Part shown: positions 37,421 through 47,917 of the stretch, piece by piece
Layout: each line of letters starts with the position of its first letter
How positions within the stretch are numbered: the stretch's first letter is position 1
DNA from: Hemerocallis citrina
Taxonomy: Eukaryota > Streptophyta > Magnoliopsida > Asparagales > Asphodelaceae
NCBI GenBank assembly: GCA_017893485.1
Contig: CM030367.1
Location: 91,163,121 to 91,227,120 of the forward strand
Length of the DNA stretch: 64,000 nucleotides
Direction: 5' to 3'
The notes under the pieces: model-generated
Databases searched by the model: none
What the model saw: only the letters and a program-made list of their open reading frames with translations
What the model was told of the DNA's origin: nothing
Program-made: the position numbers and the translations under genes

Positions 37421-37749
37421 ACTAAGTGCCACGTAGAACTAAGTGCCACGTCATGGGTGACGGGGGCCACCTCTAGAGCCTACGGGGGCCACCTCTAGAG
37501 CCCATTATATGATTACATGATATATACTTGAGATCACATGGAACTAAGTGCCACGTAGAACTAAGTGCCACGTCATGGGTGACGGGGGCCACCTCTAGAG
37601 CCTACGGGGGCCACCTCTAGAGCCCATTATATGATTACATGATATATACTTGAGATCACATGGAACTAAGTGCCACGTAGAACTAAGTGCCACGTCATGG
37701 GTGACGGGGGCCACCTCTAGAGCCTACGGGGGTCACCTCTAGAGCCCAT
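37421..37749. repeat. 122-bp tandem repeat x2.7 within the B-family LTR
   Basis: Units begin ACTAAGTGCCACGTAGAAC at 37421, 37543 and 37665. Each unit holds two nested duplications: ACTAAGTGCCACGT twice and GGGGGCCACCTCTAGAGCC twice. Units are nearly identical, so expansion is recent. LTR B at 29505 lacks it. Confidence 0.9.
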
Positions 37750-38659
37750 GGTTGATCACCTGCTAGCTTGATACCTGAGTACGCCGCCCTATAGACTCCA
37801 CTACTAGGTCTAAACGCAACTGATTTGACTGTAGCAACCATGTAGTAAAAAGATGGATGCATGTCGTGCTACCTAGATAGTAATTACACAAGACTTGAAC
37901 TTAATACCTGATACATAATTATCCTGTTACCTGATTATCCTGTTACCTGATTACCTGGTTACCTGACATCTGATACATGAAACTTGAACATGACACCTGT
38001 AACTCGAAACATGAAACTTGATACATGAAACCTGACACATGAAACATGATAGTTGATGTTAGATACCCCAACAAGTACACCTGACATATGCTTTACCATT
38101 AGCAGTTGTTAACTAGTCTGTTTACTAAGAAGTCCTCCCTTGCTAGCTAATTCCTGGTTGTTTCCCCTACTTGTTGTATCCCTGTTGCATTCTTGATTCC
38201 TGTTCCCCCCTACTTGTACTCGTTTTTACTATTTGTGGCCCTAGCTTGCACTAAGGGCATTCTCTCTTGTTTTTCCTGTTTTCCCTTTTATATTTATTAA
38301 GCAGACTTGGGACAAGCTACCTGCTGGAATTTGGCGATCAGACATTTCAGGTTTTGCTTGGAGCAAGGACCTGTTTAAATAATTGTTTTTCTTAAGGTAT
38401 TTATTTCTCCTGCCGTATAAGACTTGTTTTCGAGTTTACACTTGATCCAAACATGGAAACTATTTGAATATTATTACTTGTTTAAATTGTTTTCTGTTGC
38501 TTAATAAATTATTCATGCATGCTTGGTTATATATAAATCTGGTTATATTCTTGATTGATGCTGAGTCGATCCTACAGCTTATGGATGATGTAAAAAAAAT
38601 CATTCGCTGGGCTTCGTCACGTACTCGTATTTCCGTATTTTGGGAAGCGGGGCGTGACA

Positions 38660-40117
38660 AGGTTTTTAGTGGTATCAGAGCTCAGGTTTGGCTAATGTGT
38701 TAGTTTGACTGATACATTAGACATGCTTGACTCAGTCAGGACTAACTCAACATTAAACAGGCCATGCAACCACATGAATAATTTAATAATCAACTCGATC
38801 TGGACACAAGTCTTATCCCATCCATTTTGATCCCTTATATTCAATTCTTTGATTCATTGCTTCTTTCCATCTCTTGCATTCATCCTGATTTGTAAATTCC
38901 TTATTGGGTACAAATTTATTCTTCCGTACCCCTATTCTTTTGATTCTGATGCAAGCGATCTTTTATTTTCTGCTTGCCTCGTTGATCCCCTCTTATTCCA
39001 GTTCGTGTGTCGTTCATTGCTTTTTGTGCCTTGCGTTCATCTTCAACTGTTGACTCACTCTGAGTATCATGCTCTGCCATAATCTCTTCAATTCCAATTT
39101 TGCCCCTCGTCCTTCTTCCTTCATATTCAATTCCTTAAATTTCTTTTGTCCCTTCTAGTCATCCTCATCCTTATTGGGTGTAGCTTCGTTTTTCTCCTAT
39201 CTATTTTCTCTTTATAATTATTTTTCCCGAATACTTTCTATATTTCGATTATTAATTGTTATATTTATTTTCGATCTTCAATAAAAAATGTTTCTCAATA
39301 AAGATTTTGTTATTTCGAACAATAGTGTTGACTTTTCATTTTTGATCGACTATATATTTCTACTGGATTATTTTGACAAGACAAATTCTTATTTTGTTGT
39401 ATGATGCTGTTATTTCTACTGTTATTATTATTGCTATTGTTTTCATTATCCTTACTAGTATTATTATTATTGTTACTACTATTAATATTCTTATCGTTGC
39501 TTTCATTATTTTATTATTATTGCTAATATTAAATTACTTCCACAAAAATGTTGGGCTCAAACTATATCTTGTCTTGCATTATTACTTTTACTAGCATTGT
39601 TGATATTTTAATATTATTGCTATTGTTATTATTGTTATTATCATTCTTTTGCGATTTCTGTTATTATTACCGTTATCATTGTTATTCTTATTGTTATTAG
39701 TATCGATATTTTGTTATTATTATTGTTATTGGTATTATTATTTTTATCATTACTATTATTATTATTATTAATTTGTTTTGAGCCTGAGCATGCTCAATTT
39801 ATATACATTTCACAACTTCGTTGCAACCTAATATCGAGGCGGCAAATATGCAACTCGATGTCAATGGAGGCAAATTACAACTGGATATCGGCGAGGCAAA
39901 ATGTGCAGCCGAATATTTGGATGGCAATTTGAAACCTGATGTCGTGAAGGCAAACATGCAACTTGATGTTAAGGAGGCAAGATTTTCTGCCTATTACTAA
40001 TATATTTTTCAAGACTCGTTACTTATATAATGAAACTGATGGTAAAAGAATACTTTCGTTATTATTGGTATTATTAATATTACTGTCATTTCAATGCTTA
40101 TTGGTATTATTAATAAT
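38660..40117 (+). other. Leader of the truncated B-family element
   Basis: 38700-39390 shows no gene. 39400-39780 is a decayed TTATTA/TTATTG triplet repeat. 39836-39997 holds six 27-bp units, followed at once by a stop. Confidence 0.6.
39836..39997 (+). repeat. Six 27-bp units forming a 9-residue repeat, then a stop codon
   Basis: In the frame starting GAG at 39836 the units read EAANMQLDV, NGGKLQLDI, GEAKCAAEY, LDGNLKPDV, VKANMQLDV and KEARFSAYY, then TAA at 39998. The upstream frame continues back about 16 codons (LQPNI just before). At DNA level the unit is (A)GGCAAATATGCAACTCGATGT. It may be only a minisatellite in the leader. Confidence 0.6.
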
Positions 40118-42646
40118 GAAGGATTTAGTGGATTGATTTGGAATGGTTTGGATATGGTATGTGAATGCTTACGGATTAATTATGGGATTTGAAGTGATTT
40201 ATGAAAGGGATTTGAGAATATAGTCCCACATGGGATATGCACAAGAATAATTTGAGTATAAATATAATTAGCCAATGATCAAGAGTCACCTAATTGGTTA
40301 ACCACCTTTTGAGAGGCAGCCTGTGGTGGGCAGTTGTACTACATAGTATCTAATTTGTATTCTAAAAATATTAAAATTGTCTGAGTATTGGGGCGGGGCG
40401 TTACAAATGGTATCAGAGCCGACTTTCGACACCGGGTGTAGAAGAGGGCCTCAGTATGATCTACGGTGTGAGATAGTCCCCGGAATTATCACAGTAGATT
40501 ATTAGTGGTGTGGGATATGTCTCTGAAATTATCACAGTCTTGTGGTGTGGGACAATCTCCGGAATTATCACGGTAATTACTTGTGGTGTGGGACTAGTCT
40601 CCGGAATTATCGGGATCGAGGACGACGCTACATCGGCTAGAAAGGCGGATCCTACACTAGATGTGTGCCTTGTACTCAGCGAGGACGCTGATTTCTAAAG
40701 GTGGGGTGTATGTAATACCCCGTATTTCAGAAATAATATATATATGATTTGAAAAATATTTGAGATTTGTCCTATAGAATGTTCTATAGGGGATTTACAT
40801 AAGATTTCGGTTATGAAAGAATGGTACCCACGGTTTGAGAATGATATGTATACTGTTGGTTTGAGATTTGGTTTGAGATTTGAATGGGATGATGATGTCA
40901 TCCGGAAATTGATTTGGAATTTGGTATTAAATGCCCTGGTTTGGGAAGGATTTAGTGGATTGATTTGGAATGGTTTGGATATGGTATGTGAATGCTTACG
41001 GATCAATTACGGGATTTGAAGTGATTTATGAAAGGGATTTGAGAATATAGTCCCACATTGGAAATGCACAAAAAATAATTTGAGTATAAATATAATTAGC
41101 CAATGATCAAGAGTCACCTAATTGGTTAACCACCTTTTGAGAGGCAGCCTGTGGTGGGCAGTTGTACTACATAGTAACTAATTTGTATTCTAAAAATATT
41201 AAAATTGTCTGAGTATTGGGGCGGGGCGTTACACATAGAATCCGACAAGTATGCATTAGAGAGTCATCATGCTGCATTGTGTTTTCTTGACTTGGTTTTA
41301 TGCATGTTTGTGTTCTGTTTTTTCTTACACTTAACACTTAGCATAATTTCACTTGATGTTTTCATGTTTTATTTATTGTTATTTCATATTCCATTCATTA
41401 ATGTTCTTAGCATGTGTTGATCATGACTTACTCTTTATGTTTTATTTATGCTGCATTTCTTTTGATGTCACTCACACCGTTATGGTTGACCCCGTAGTTT
41501 TAAGGGTTAGGGTTATCTCTATCCTCATATTTTAAAGGTAGGTACCGTTAGCTTGGGATTTGGATGCATGTGGTAGAATGATAGTGTGGCTTATAAAATT
41601 GTAAAAGAATGCGCTGTAAAAGAAAGAATTGTAATTCAAGGTGTTTAATTTTCCGCTGTGCTTTATAAAGAATTGTTGTAATAAAAGTTGAAAAATTTTC
41701 TGTGTTTGGCTATGTTTACTATTACATTCAGGTAGATGCTTGGAATTGTGCCACGTATTTCTGAGATATCATATTGGAAATTTGGGGCACTACAATCTCA
41801 AATTTAAAATACTCATTTCCATATTTGAAAACACAATCAATTTTTTGGGATTTTAATCAATCAAAAATGAACAATAATCCTCCATAAACTCTCGGATTTA
41901 TCGTTCAAAGTCTGAAATTTTATAGTTCTAAAAACTGAAACTTTTGTCTCTTAAAAACGGGAAATAACCCCTTTATAATCTGAAAATTTCATCGTTCAAA
42001 ACTGAACATTTAGCTCCTCAAAACGGAGAGTTGTATTCATCTAAATTATAGAATTTGCAACACTCGAAATTGCATTTCAAACGTATAAAATCTGAAAAAC
42101 TTATTTTCTCAAAAATCTGAAATATGTTTGTTCTCAATCTTGAAAACAAGCCACTCAAAACTGAAACATATATTCTAAAATTTCAAGTTTATATTTCATC
42201 TGTAAACATAGATCATAATCCCACAATTGTAATCTAATTACACAAAGTTTGAAGCTCTATTTTACCAAAATCTGAAAACTAGATTTTCACAAAATCTGAA
42301 ACTTGCACATTCAAAACCTGATCTTAAAAATCAATTAATCTTCATACCATTGCTAGATTTATACATACACATACGTATCTGTACATGCACTAGGGTTCTC
42401 AAACCCTAGCACACATCGAAACCCCACACCCAGGCCTACACAGTGTAGGCCAAGCCTTGCATTGTGTAACCTGAGGGTGCACAACAGGCAATCACGAATT
42501 ACACAGTGGAAAAAAAAATTTCACAAAATATCAAAACCTATCTATGGATCCATGCGAAAACAATAAACCATGTTTAAGAGGTATACCTTAAAGATGGATC
42601 TAGTGTCTCCAAAATATGTCAATCATAGCACTGCAAAGGTTGCGGG

Positions 42647-42681
<35 letters not shown>

Positions 42682-43744
42682 GAGAGAGAGGTGTAGCAAA
42701 ATCAACCCTAAGAGAGTGGTGAGGCGGTTGGGCTCACAATCTGACCTGGGTCAAATTCGTGTGTGGCTCTTCTAACATTAGTTGGCTCATTTAATCTAAT
42801 TAATTACCCAACCATGTCAGGAGTCTAAGTCTTACTAGGATTCTCAATTATAAAAATCTCATGAATTTAAATCTCAATTTCGATCCATTCTAAGTGTGTG
42901 ACTTTGTAGGTACTCATCATGTTGACAGTAATACTAAAATCCTATTCTAGTGTTACAAACAGTGAACGGTATCTAGCAATACATCATTGATACTCAAGTA
43001 ACGGGAATGCCAGTAATTTAACATAACCTATCCATAACCAATGTTACCATGTATTCTAGTCTTTTTATCCAGATATCTTAATTGACCACAAAGCATAGAG
43101 GGTGTCACCCTTGTATAGTTCAAACTTTGGTTTCTTGATGTCCGAGTAGACTTAATAAAACAAATGAGCTCAATATCTCATATTGACTCATTTGAGTACG
43201 ACCATGCATTTTGCAGTCTCACTCGATCAAGGGACCCGTAGATATTGTTCCTGTTATGCAGGACGGAAAAATCCTATCAAAGTCACTCACATCCCTCCGC
43301 GTGATTTGTAGTATATCCAATAGTCGACTTTATAATCACCTTATTACAGGCAACGTTTGACGACATTACAACATATAACTTCTCATGTAGGGAACCGTAG
43401 TGACTTCAAGTCAAAGGACTATGCACACCATGGTCATTGTGACAACCACTTATGGCACTCACGTAACGATCCATGCAGTATTCTCATGGTGGGTCAGTCC
43501 AGTACATTATTACTCTACTATGTACCAATGTGAAGACTTGATATCTCATATCCATGACCCATGAGATATGGTCATCAGTCTATACACATACTAGTCTCTA
43601 TGTATTATTGTTGTCCTAAGTCACAATAATACTTGACAAGAGACATTTAACAATAGTATTTTGATTACAACCAATAGGATCTCACTATCAAGTCATGCAC
43701 TTGATGTCTCATGGTATTGAACCTACTATTCTAAGGACTTTATT

Positions 43745-45670
43745 TCTAGCGTCCCGAATTTCCAATATAATAAACTCAGAAATACGTGGCAAATTCCCAG
43801 CATCTACCACAATGTAATACTAAACATAGCCAAACACAGATAATTTTTCAACTTTTATTACATCAATTCTGTACATAGCACAGCGAAAAATTAAACACCT
43901 TGATTTACATTTTTTTTTTCTTTTACAACACCTTCTTTTACAATTTGCATAAGCCAAATTATCACTCTACCACATGCATCCAAATCCCAAGCTATAGGTA
44001 CCTACCGGTAAAACATGAGGCTAGAGATAACCTTAACCCCAAAACTACAGGGGTCAGTCATAACGGTGTGAGTGACATCAAAAGAAATACAATATAAATG
44101 AAACATAAAGAAAAAGTTCATAACCAACACATTCCCACAGTAGTAACACATGGATAATGAAATAACAATAAATAAAGTATGAAAATATCAAGTGAAACTA
44201 AGCTAAGTGTCAAGTGTAGGAAAACAGAAAACATCACGCATAATACAAGTCAAGAAAACACAAATGCAGTACGATGACTCTCTAATGCATACTTGTCGGA
44301 TTCTATGTATTCCATACGATATAGGCCCGATGCAAGCCTTTATCGTTCTTCACTTTATAGGGTTAAATCCCTCGTTATGCAACAAATCCTACTACGGTGA
44401 TAGAAACAAGATCTAGATTACTCCGCGAATAGGCCTGACAACCCTCGACGCGGAAACATCATGTAAGCATAGCTAAAAAACTGGAGAATCACCTCCCTAC
44501 CGTGTACCCCACGAATAGGCCTGTCGACCCTTGATGTGCAGATACACAGTACATCCCGTGAATAGGCTCGTCGACCCTCGACACGCAAATACACCGTATG
44601 TTTCGTGAATATGCCTGCCGACCCTCGACACGCGAATATACCAACTATCTACTCAGGACACAACAACACAGAGTCCTGGAACACATCCGTCGAACTAACA
44701 ACAGAGCATATACTTACGTTCCCCAAGTTCTATCACATCTCCACTAGTGATTGTCCTTAGGTTGATTATTATTAATTAAAACACAATTTTCCTCTCTCTA
44801 AGGTTGGTGTACCCTGCCGGACTTAATTCCAACAAAACAACCCTAAGACCCAACTGGTCAAAATCCACAAAATCCCATTTGCCGGTTTACAGGAATCCCA
44901 CTCAACTTCTAGAGACTCACAAATCGAATATCAACACAAAACCTTTCCATAAAATTCTTAATTTCATCACCAAATTGTTTATATCAAGAAAACTTCTTTA
45001 AATCAAACAAATCCAAATTTATCCAAATACTTCACAAATTTCCAGAAATAAAATCTGAAATTAAATCTCTTTAAACAACTGAGTTTCGCATTTTGAAGTC
45101 ATAGATAAATCACAAAACATCAATTCCCTCGAAATTCATACATAATTCATACCTAATTCACTTTCTAAAGTTGTAGAAATACCAATTAAATTCTGTTATT
45201 AATCAAAATATAACTCTCTGTAAAATACAGTAATCTGTAGTAAAAACATCATCTAAAACAGTAGATCTATAATCCATAAGTTCGAAGAAATAGTCGTTCG
45301 AGAAAATAGCAGAAAACTCAAGAAAACAATCAGCAGCACAGCTGACGGTAGACCGACATATTAATTCAAAAAGACAGCAGTCGACTGTCGTGCTAAAAAT
45401 CCAAAAACCCACAACTGATAATCGACCGACACTTCGTGTGTTAAATGGGTGCGGTCGACTGACATGTTCAAGAAAACACATCTTTGAATTTCGTGCACTT
45501 TTCTACTGATACATAGTTTACAATCTTTAAAAGTATAAATTTGTGAAATAAAAATCCTGAGATAATCAAATACAACCTTTCTAACATACTGGAGTTTATA
45601 AAACAAATCAAATCCCTTATCAAATTCGAAAAGAGCAACTTTTCATCGAAGTTTTCAAATCAGGATGTAT

Positions 45671-45711
<41 letters not shown>

Positions 45712-47720
45712 GCCGCTGAATTCGATGTAGGGGCAATCAGATAAATTTGTGGATTCGCGAGAACTCGAATGGGTCAAATCTGACCTCTTCCACTTCTGTT
45801 GGGCTGGCTCCTTGGTGCTGCCGCTAACCTACACAAAGTACGAAACACCGGGATGGATCCCGACGACGCACCCTCCGACGCTCTTATCAATACTCAGAAA
45901 AGGAATATCAAAAGAAGCTTTAGGTTGGCAAAGAGTGATCACCTTGTAACGTAGGAGGTAGGGGGTATTTATAGTCGCCGTGGGGATCTGTTTCGGGATA
46001 AGAACGAATCCCTACTTCCAGATGTGAACCGATAGAAGTGGTTAAAACCACCTCCAGTAAATAAGGACGAGCTAGAATTTTCTCATATCCTGCTGAACTG
46101 GTCCTTAACGGGTTGGGACCCGTTCTTAGTTGAACAGATCCGTTCACGGGTTATTGGGCCCAAGAGAAGAGACCCGGTTCCCATTTCGGACCCGTCCGTA
46201 GGTGAAATTACTGTTTTGCCCCTATGAACTTTAAGATTCGTGCCTGATTTGAACGGTTCCGATTTAATCCCATTTTTAGCCATATCAATATATATGTATA
46301 TGTATATGTATGTAGGTGCATAAGCATCGGTTAAAACATCAAGAATCACTGTGTATGAGTAGTATTTTGTTTATTTCAATCCCAGTATCATATAGAAATC
46401 AAGATCCAACTGAAACTTCGCAAAACACAAAAAAAATTCACTTCGGTTTTGTACAATCAGACCCGAAGTCAAATATCCAACTTCAATCTTCAAAACTTGA
46501 TCTTTTGATTTCAAAAACCTCTTTGACTTTATTAAACCCACATACAAATATTTACATCAGTTTTCTCATGATTTTATGCAATTACAACATGAATTAGTCA
46601 AATTTTTCTTCATCAAAATATTTAAACAGTATATATACATATTCATACACAGTAAAGACTTTTCTTCGTTCGTCTATATGCATTATCCATCATACAACTC
46701 ATTATACACGATCAAATCAACAAGAAAACAGAACAACCATGAGTTATATTAAGTTCTTAACATTCTTAAGTCATCCATATAGAAATTCATTCATCCATTG
46801 CATAGTTTTTATGAAAAGTTCTATTTTTATTCTTCCATCCATCAATAATTCATTATATCATCATACATCCATCTATCATGCATTCTACTAGACAAATCAT
46901 CACATATAACATGCATAGAACAACAAGAAATCAAACGTATGTCACTCACCTCAATGAAGAATCAATTGAAATAATAAAGAATAAGAAAAAGATCCTCCTT
47001 TCGCAAAAATCCAAGATCCTCGCTTCGAATCTCCAAGAAAACCAATAATAAAATAGTCTTTTGTTTTGTGCAGCAAAGAGACTGTTGCTACTTCCCTTTA
47101 ATAGGCCGAAATCTTGGTATTAGGATTTTTGATAAGATTTTACAAAATATTTCTTTAGAATATATCTTTATATATATATATATATATATCTTTATACTAG
47201 GAAATTAGGTTAATCAATTTAGTTGGGATTAAAATCAAAAATAACTCTTCCAGATATGGCCGGCACTGGTTTCAAACCCAGAAAAATAAATTTTGTAATT
47301 TTGGCCTCTAACTGGCAATTTTGTAAGAACACCCTTCTTTAATAAATTTGCGAAATAAGCTAAATCTATTAGAAAAAAAAGTAAACTATTTACCTCTGAG
47401 TTGGCTAGCCATCATGCTCAGCCTAGAAAACCAAAATCCTGGAGTTTTTACTCCATGTGGTAATTTTGCACAAAAGCCCTCTTTTTATAATATTTGCAAA
47501 TATGCCAAATAAATATCAGAAAAATTCAGAAAATTCGTAAATAATACCTACTAATAAATATTAGGTTTCCCCAAAATAATTTTCGACTTTGAACTTCCCA
47601 AGAGAATATTTGCACGTGCAAAACAGATAAATTTCAAAAAAATGTTTATTAAATCTCCAAAAATCACTTTAATTAATTTATTAATTTCAAAAACATTATT
47701 TGAAAATATAGGGTGTTACA
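43745..47720 (-). repeat. A3 3' LTR (3976 bp)
   Basis: The plus-strand edges are TCTAGCGTCCCG (TG mutated to TC) and GGGTGTTACA. It contains four GAATAGGCCTG...CCCTCGACACGC units (44426, 44512, 44559, 44607), a palindrome block (45346, 45378, 45420, 45452), a GT microsatellite (45674-45710) and the Tat patch. It is about 500 bp longer than the 5' LTR because of that patch. Confidence 0.85.
45708..46287 (-). mobile_element. Tat solo LTR patch inside the A3 3' LTR
   Basis: Absent from the sister LTR, where the GT microsatellite joins directly to GTAGGTGCATAAGCATC. On the minus strand it starts TGATATGGCTAAAAATGGG (compare TGATAATGGTAAAAATCG at 26349), has a TATA box (CTATAAATACCCCC, about 45975) and GAGCGTCGGAGGGTGCG, and ends GGCAACA. 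At 580 bp it is about one Tat LTR. No target duplication can be shown because both ends lie in simple repeats. Confidence 0.7.
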
Positions 47721-47737
47721 TCACTCCCTCCTTAGAA
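47721..47737 (-). other. A3 polypurine tract
   Basis: Minus-strand TTCTAAGGAGGGAGTGA directly precedes the 3' LTR start TGTAACACCC. Confidence 0.75.
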
Positions 47738-47917
47738 TAGCTCTGTCCTCAAAACTACTACTAATAGGGACCAAACAATATAAGCAAAAGAAAATGCATT
47801 CGCATAAATGGAAATATAGTTTACAGAATATAGTCATACAAGGGAAATACCATTTAATCAAAAGAATACAATCGTACAAAGAGCTCAAGAAAATCCTTCT
47901 GCATATGATCCTCCGGC

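Larger units (their letters stand above)
35320..40117 (+). mobile_element. Truncated B-family element inside the middle TRIM LTR
   Basis: A full 5' LTR (35320-38659, 3340 bp, TGTAACTACTG...GGGCGTGACA) is followed ten bases later by a primer site TGGTATCAGAGCTC (38670), then about 1.4 kb of leader without gag. The 3' part is gone: the right edge at 40117/40118 has no LTR end and no duplication, and about 35 bp of the host TRIM LTR are missing there. The LTR repeats the family B plan: TATATAA (about 35617), CCCTAACCCTAA words, and a CpG-rich leader (35690-36500). Long frames in that leader on both strands are compositional. Confidence 0.8.
34341..41233 (+). mobile_element. TRIM-like composite: LTR-int-LTR-int-LTR, split by a B-family fragment
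   Basis: Outer duplications are perfect CATAG (34336-34340 and 41234-41238). LTR1 is 34341-34863 and LTR3 is 40711-41233, both 523 bp with about three differences. The middle LTR (35133-35319 plus 40118-40405) lacks a 12-bp GGTTTGAGATTT duplication present in both outer LTRs and has more substitutions. Internal regions of 269 bp (34864-35132) and 305 bp (40406-40710) carry a tRNA-iMet-type primer site (TGGTATCA(A/G)AGCC), the (A)AGGCGGATCCTACACTAGATG-like block and a polypurine tract (AAAGGTGGGGTGTA). No protein is encoded, so movement needed enzymes from another element. Confidence 0.85.
28358..41794 (+). mobile_element. Tekay-type solo LTR A (~3.25 kb of its own) with two inserts
   Basis: Starts TGTAACACCC and ends GGGGCACTACA, flanked by perfect ATCTC duplications (28353-28357 and 41795-41799). 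Its blocks are 28358-29504, 32796-34340 and 41239-41794. It is the plus-strand counterpart of the A3 LTRs. It keeps the leader AGGTGAGTGACATA (about 29123) and the palindrome block at 33303-33417. Absence of gag-pol and the clean duplication indicate LTR-LTR recombination after insertion. Confidence 0.85.

Noticed and set aside
39373..39780. Hydrophobic leucine/isoleucine-rich 'membrane' frames
   Set aside because: Product of the TTATTA triplet repeat.
43322..43327. Isolated GTCGAC hexamers elsewhere (e.g. 9060, 26790, 30109, 43322, 58590)
   Set aside because: Single six-base matches are expected by chance and lack the ten-base palindrome and the spacing.
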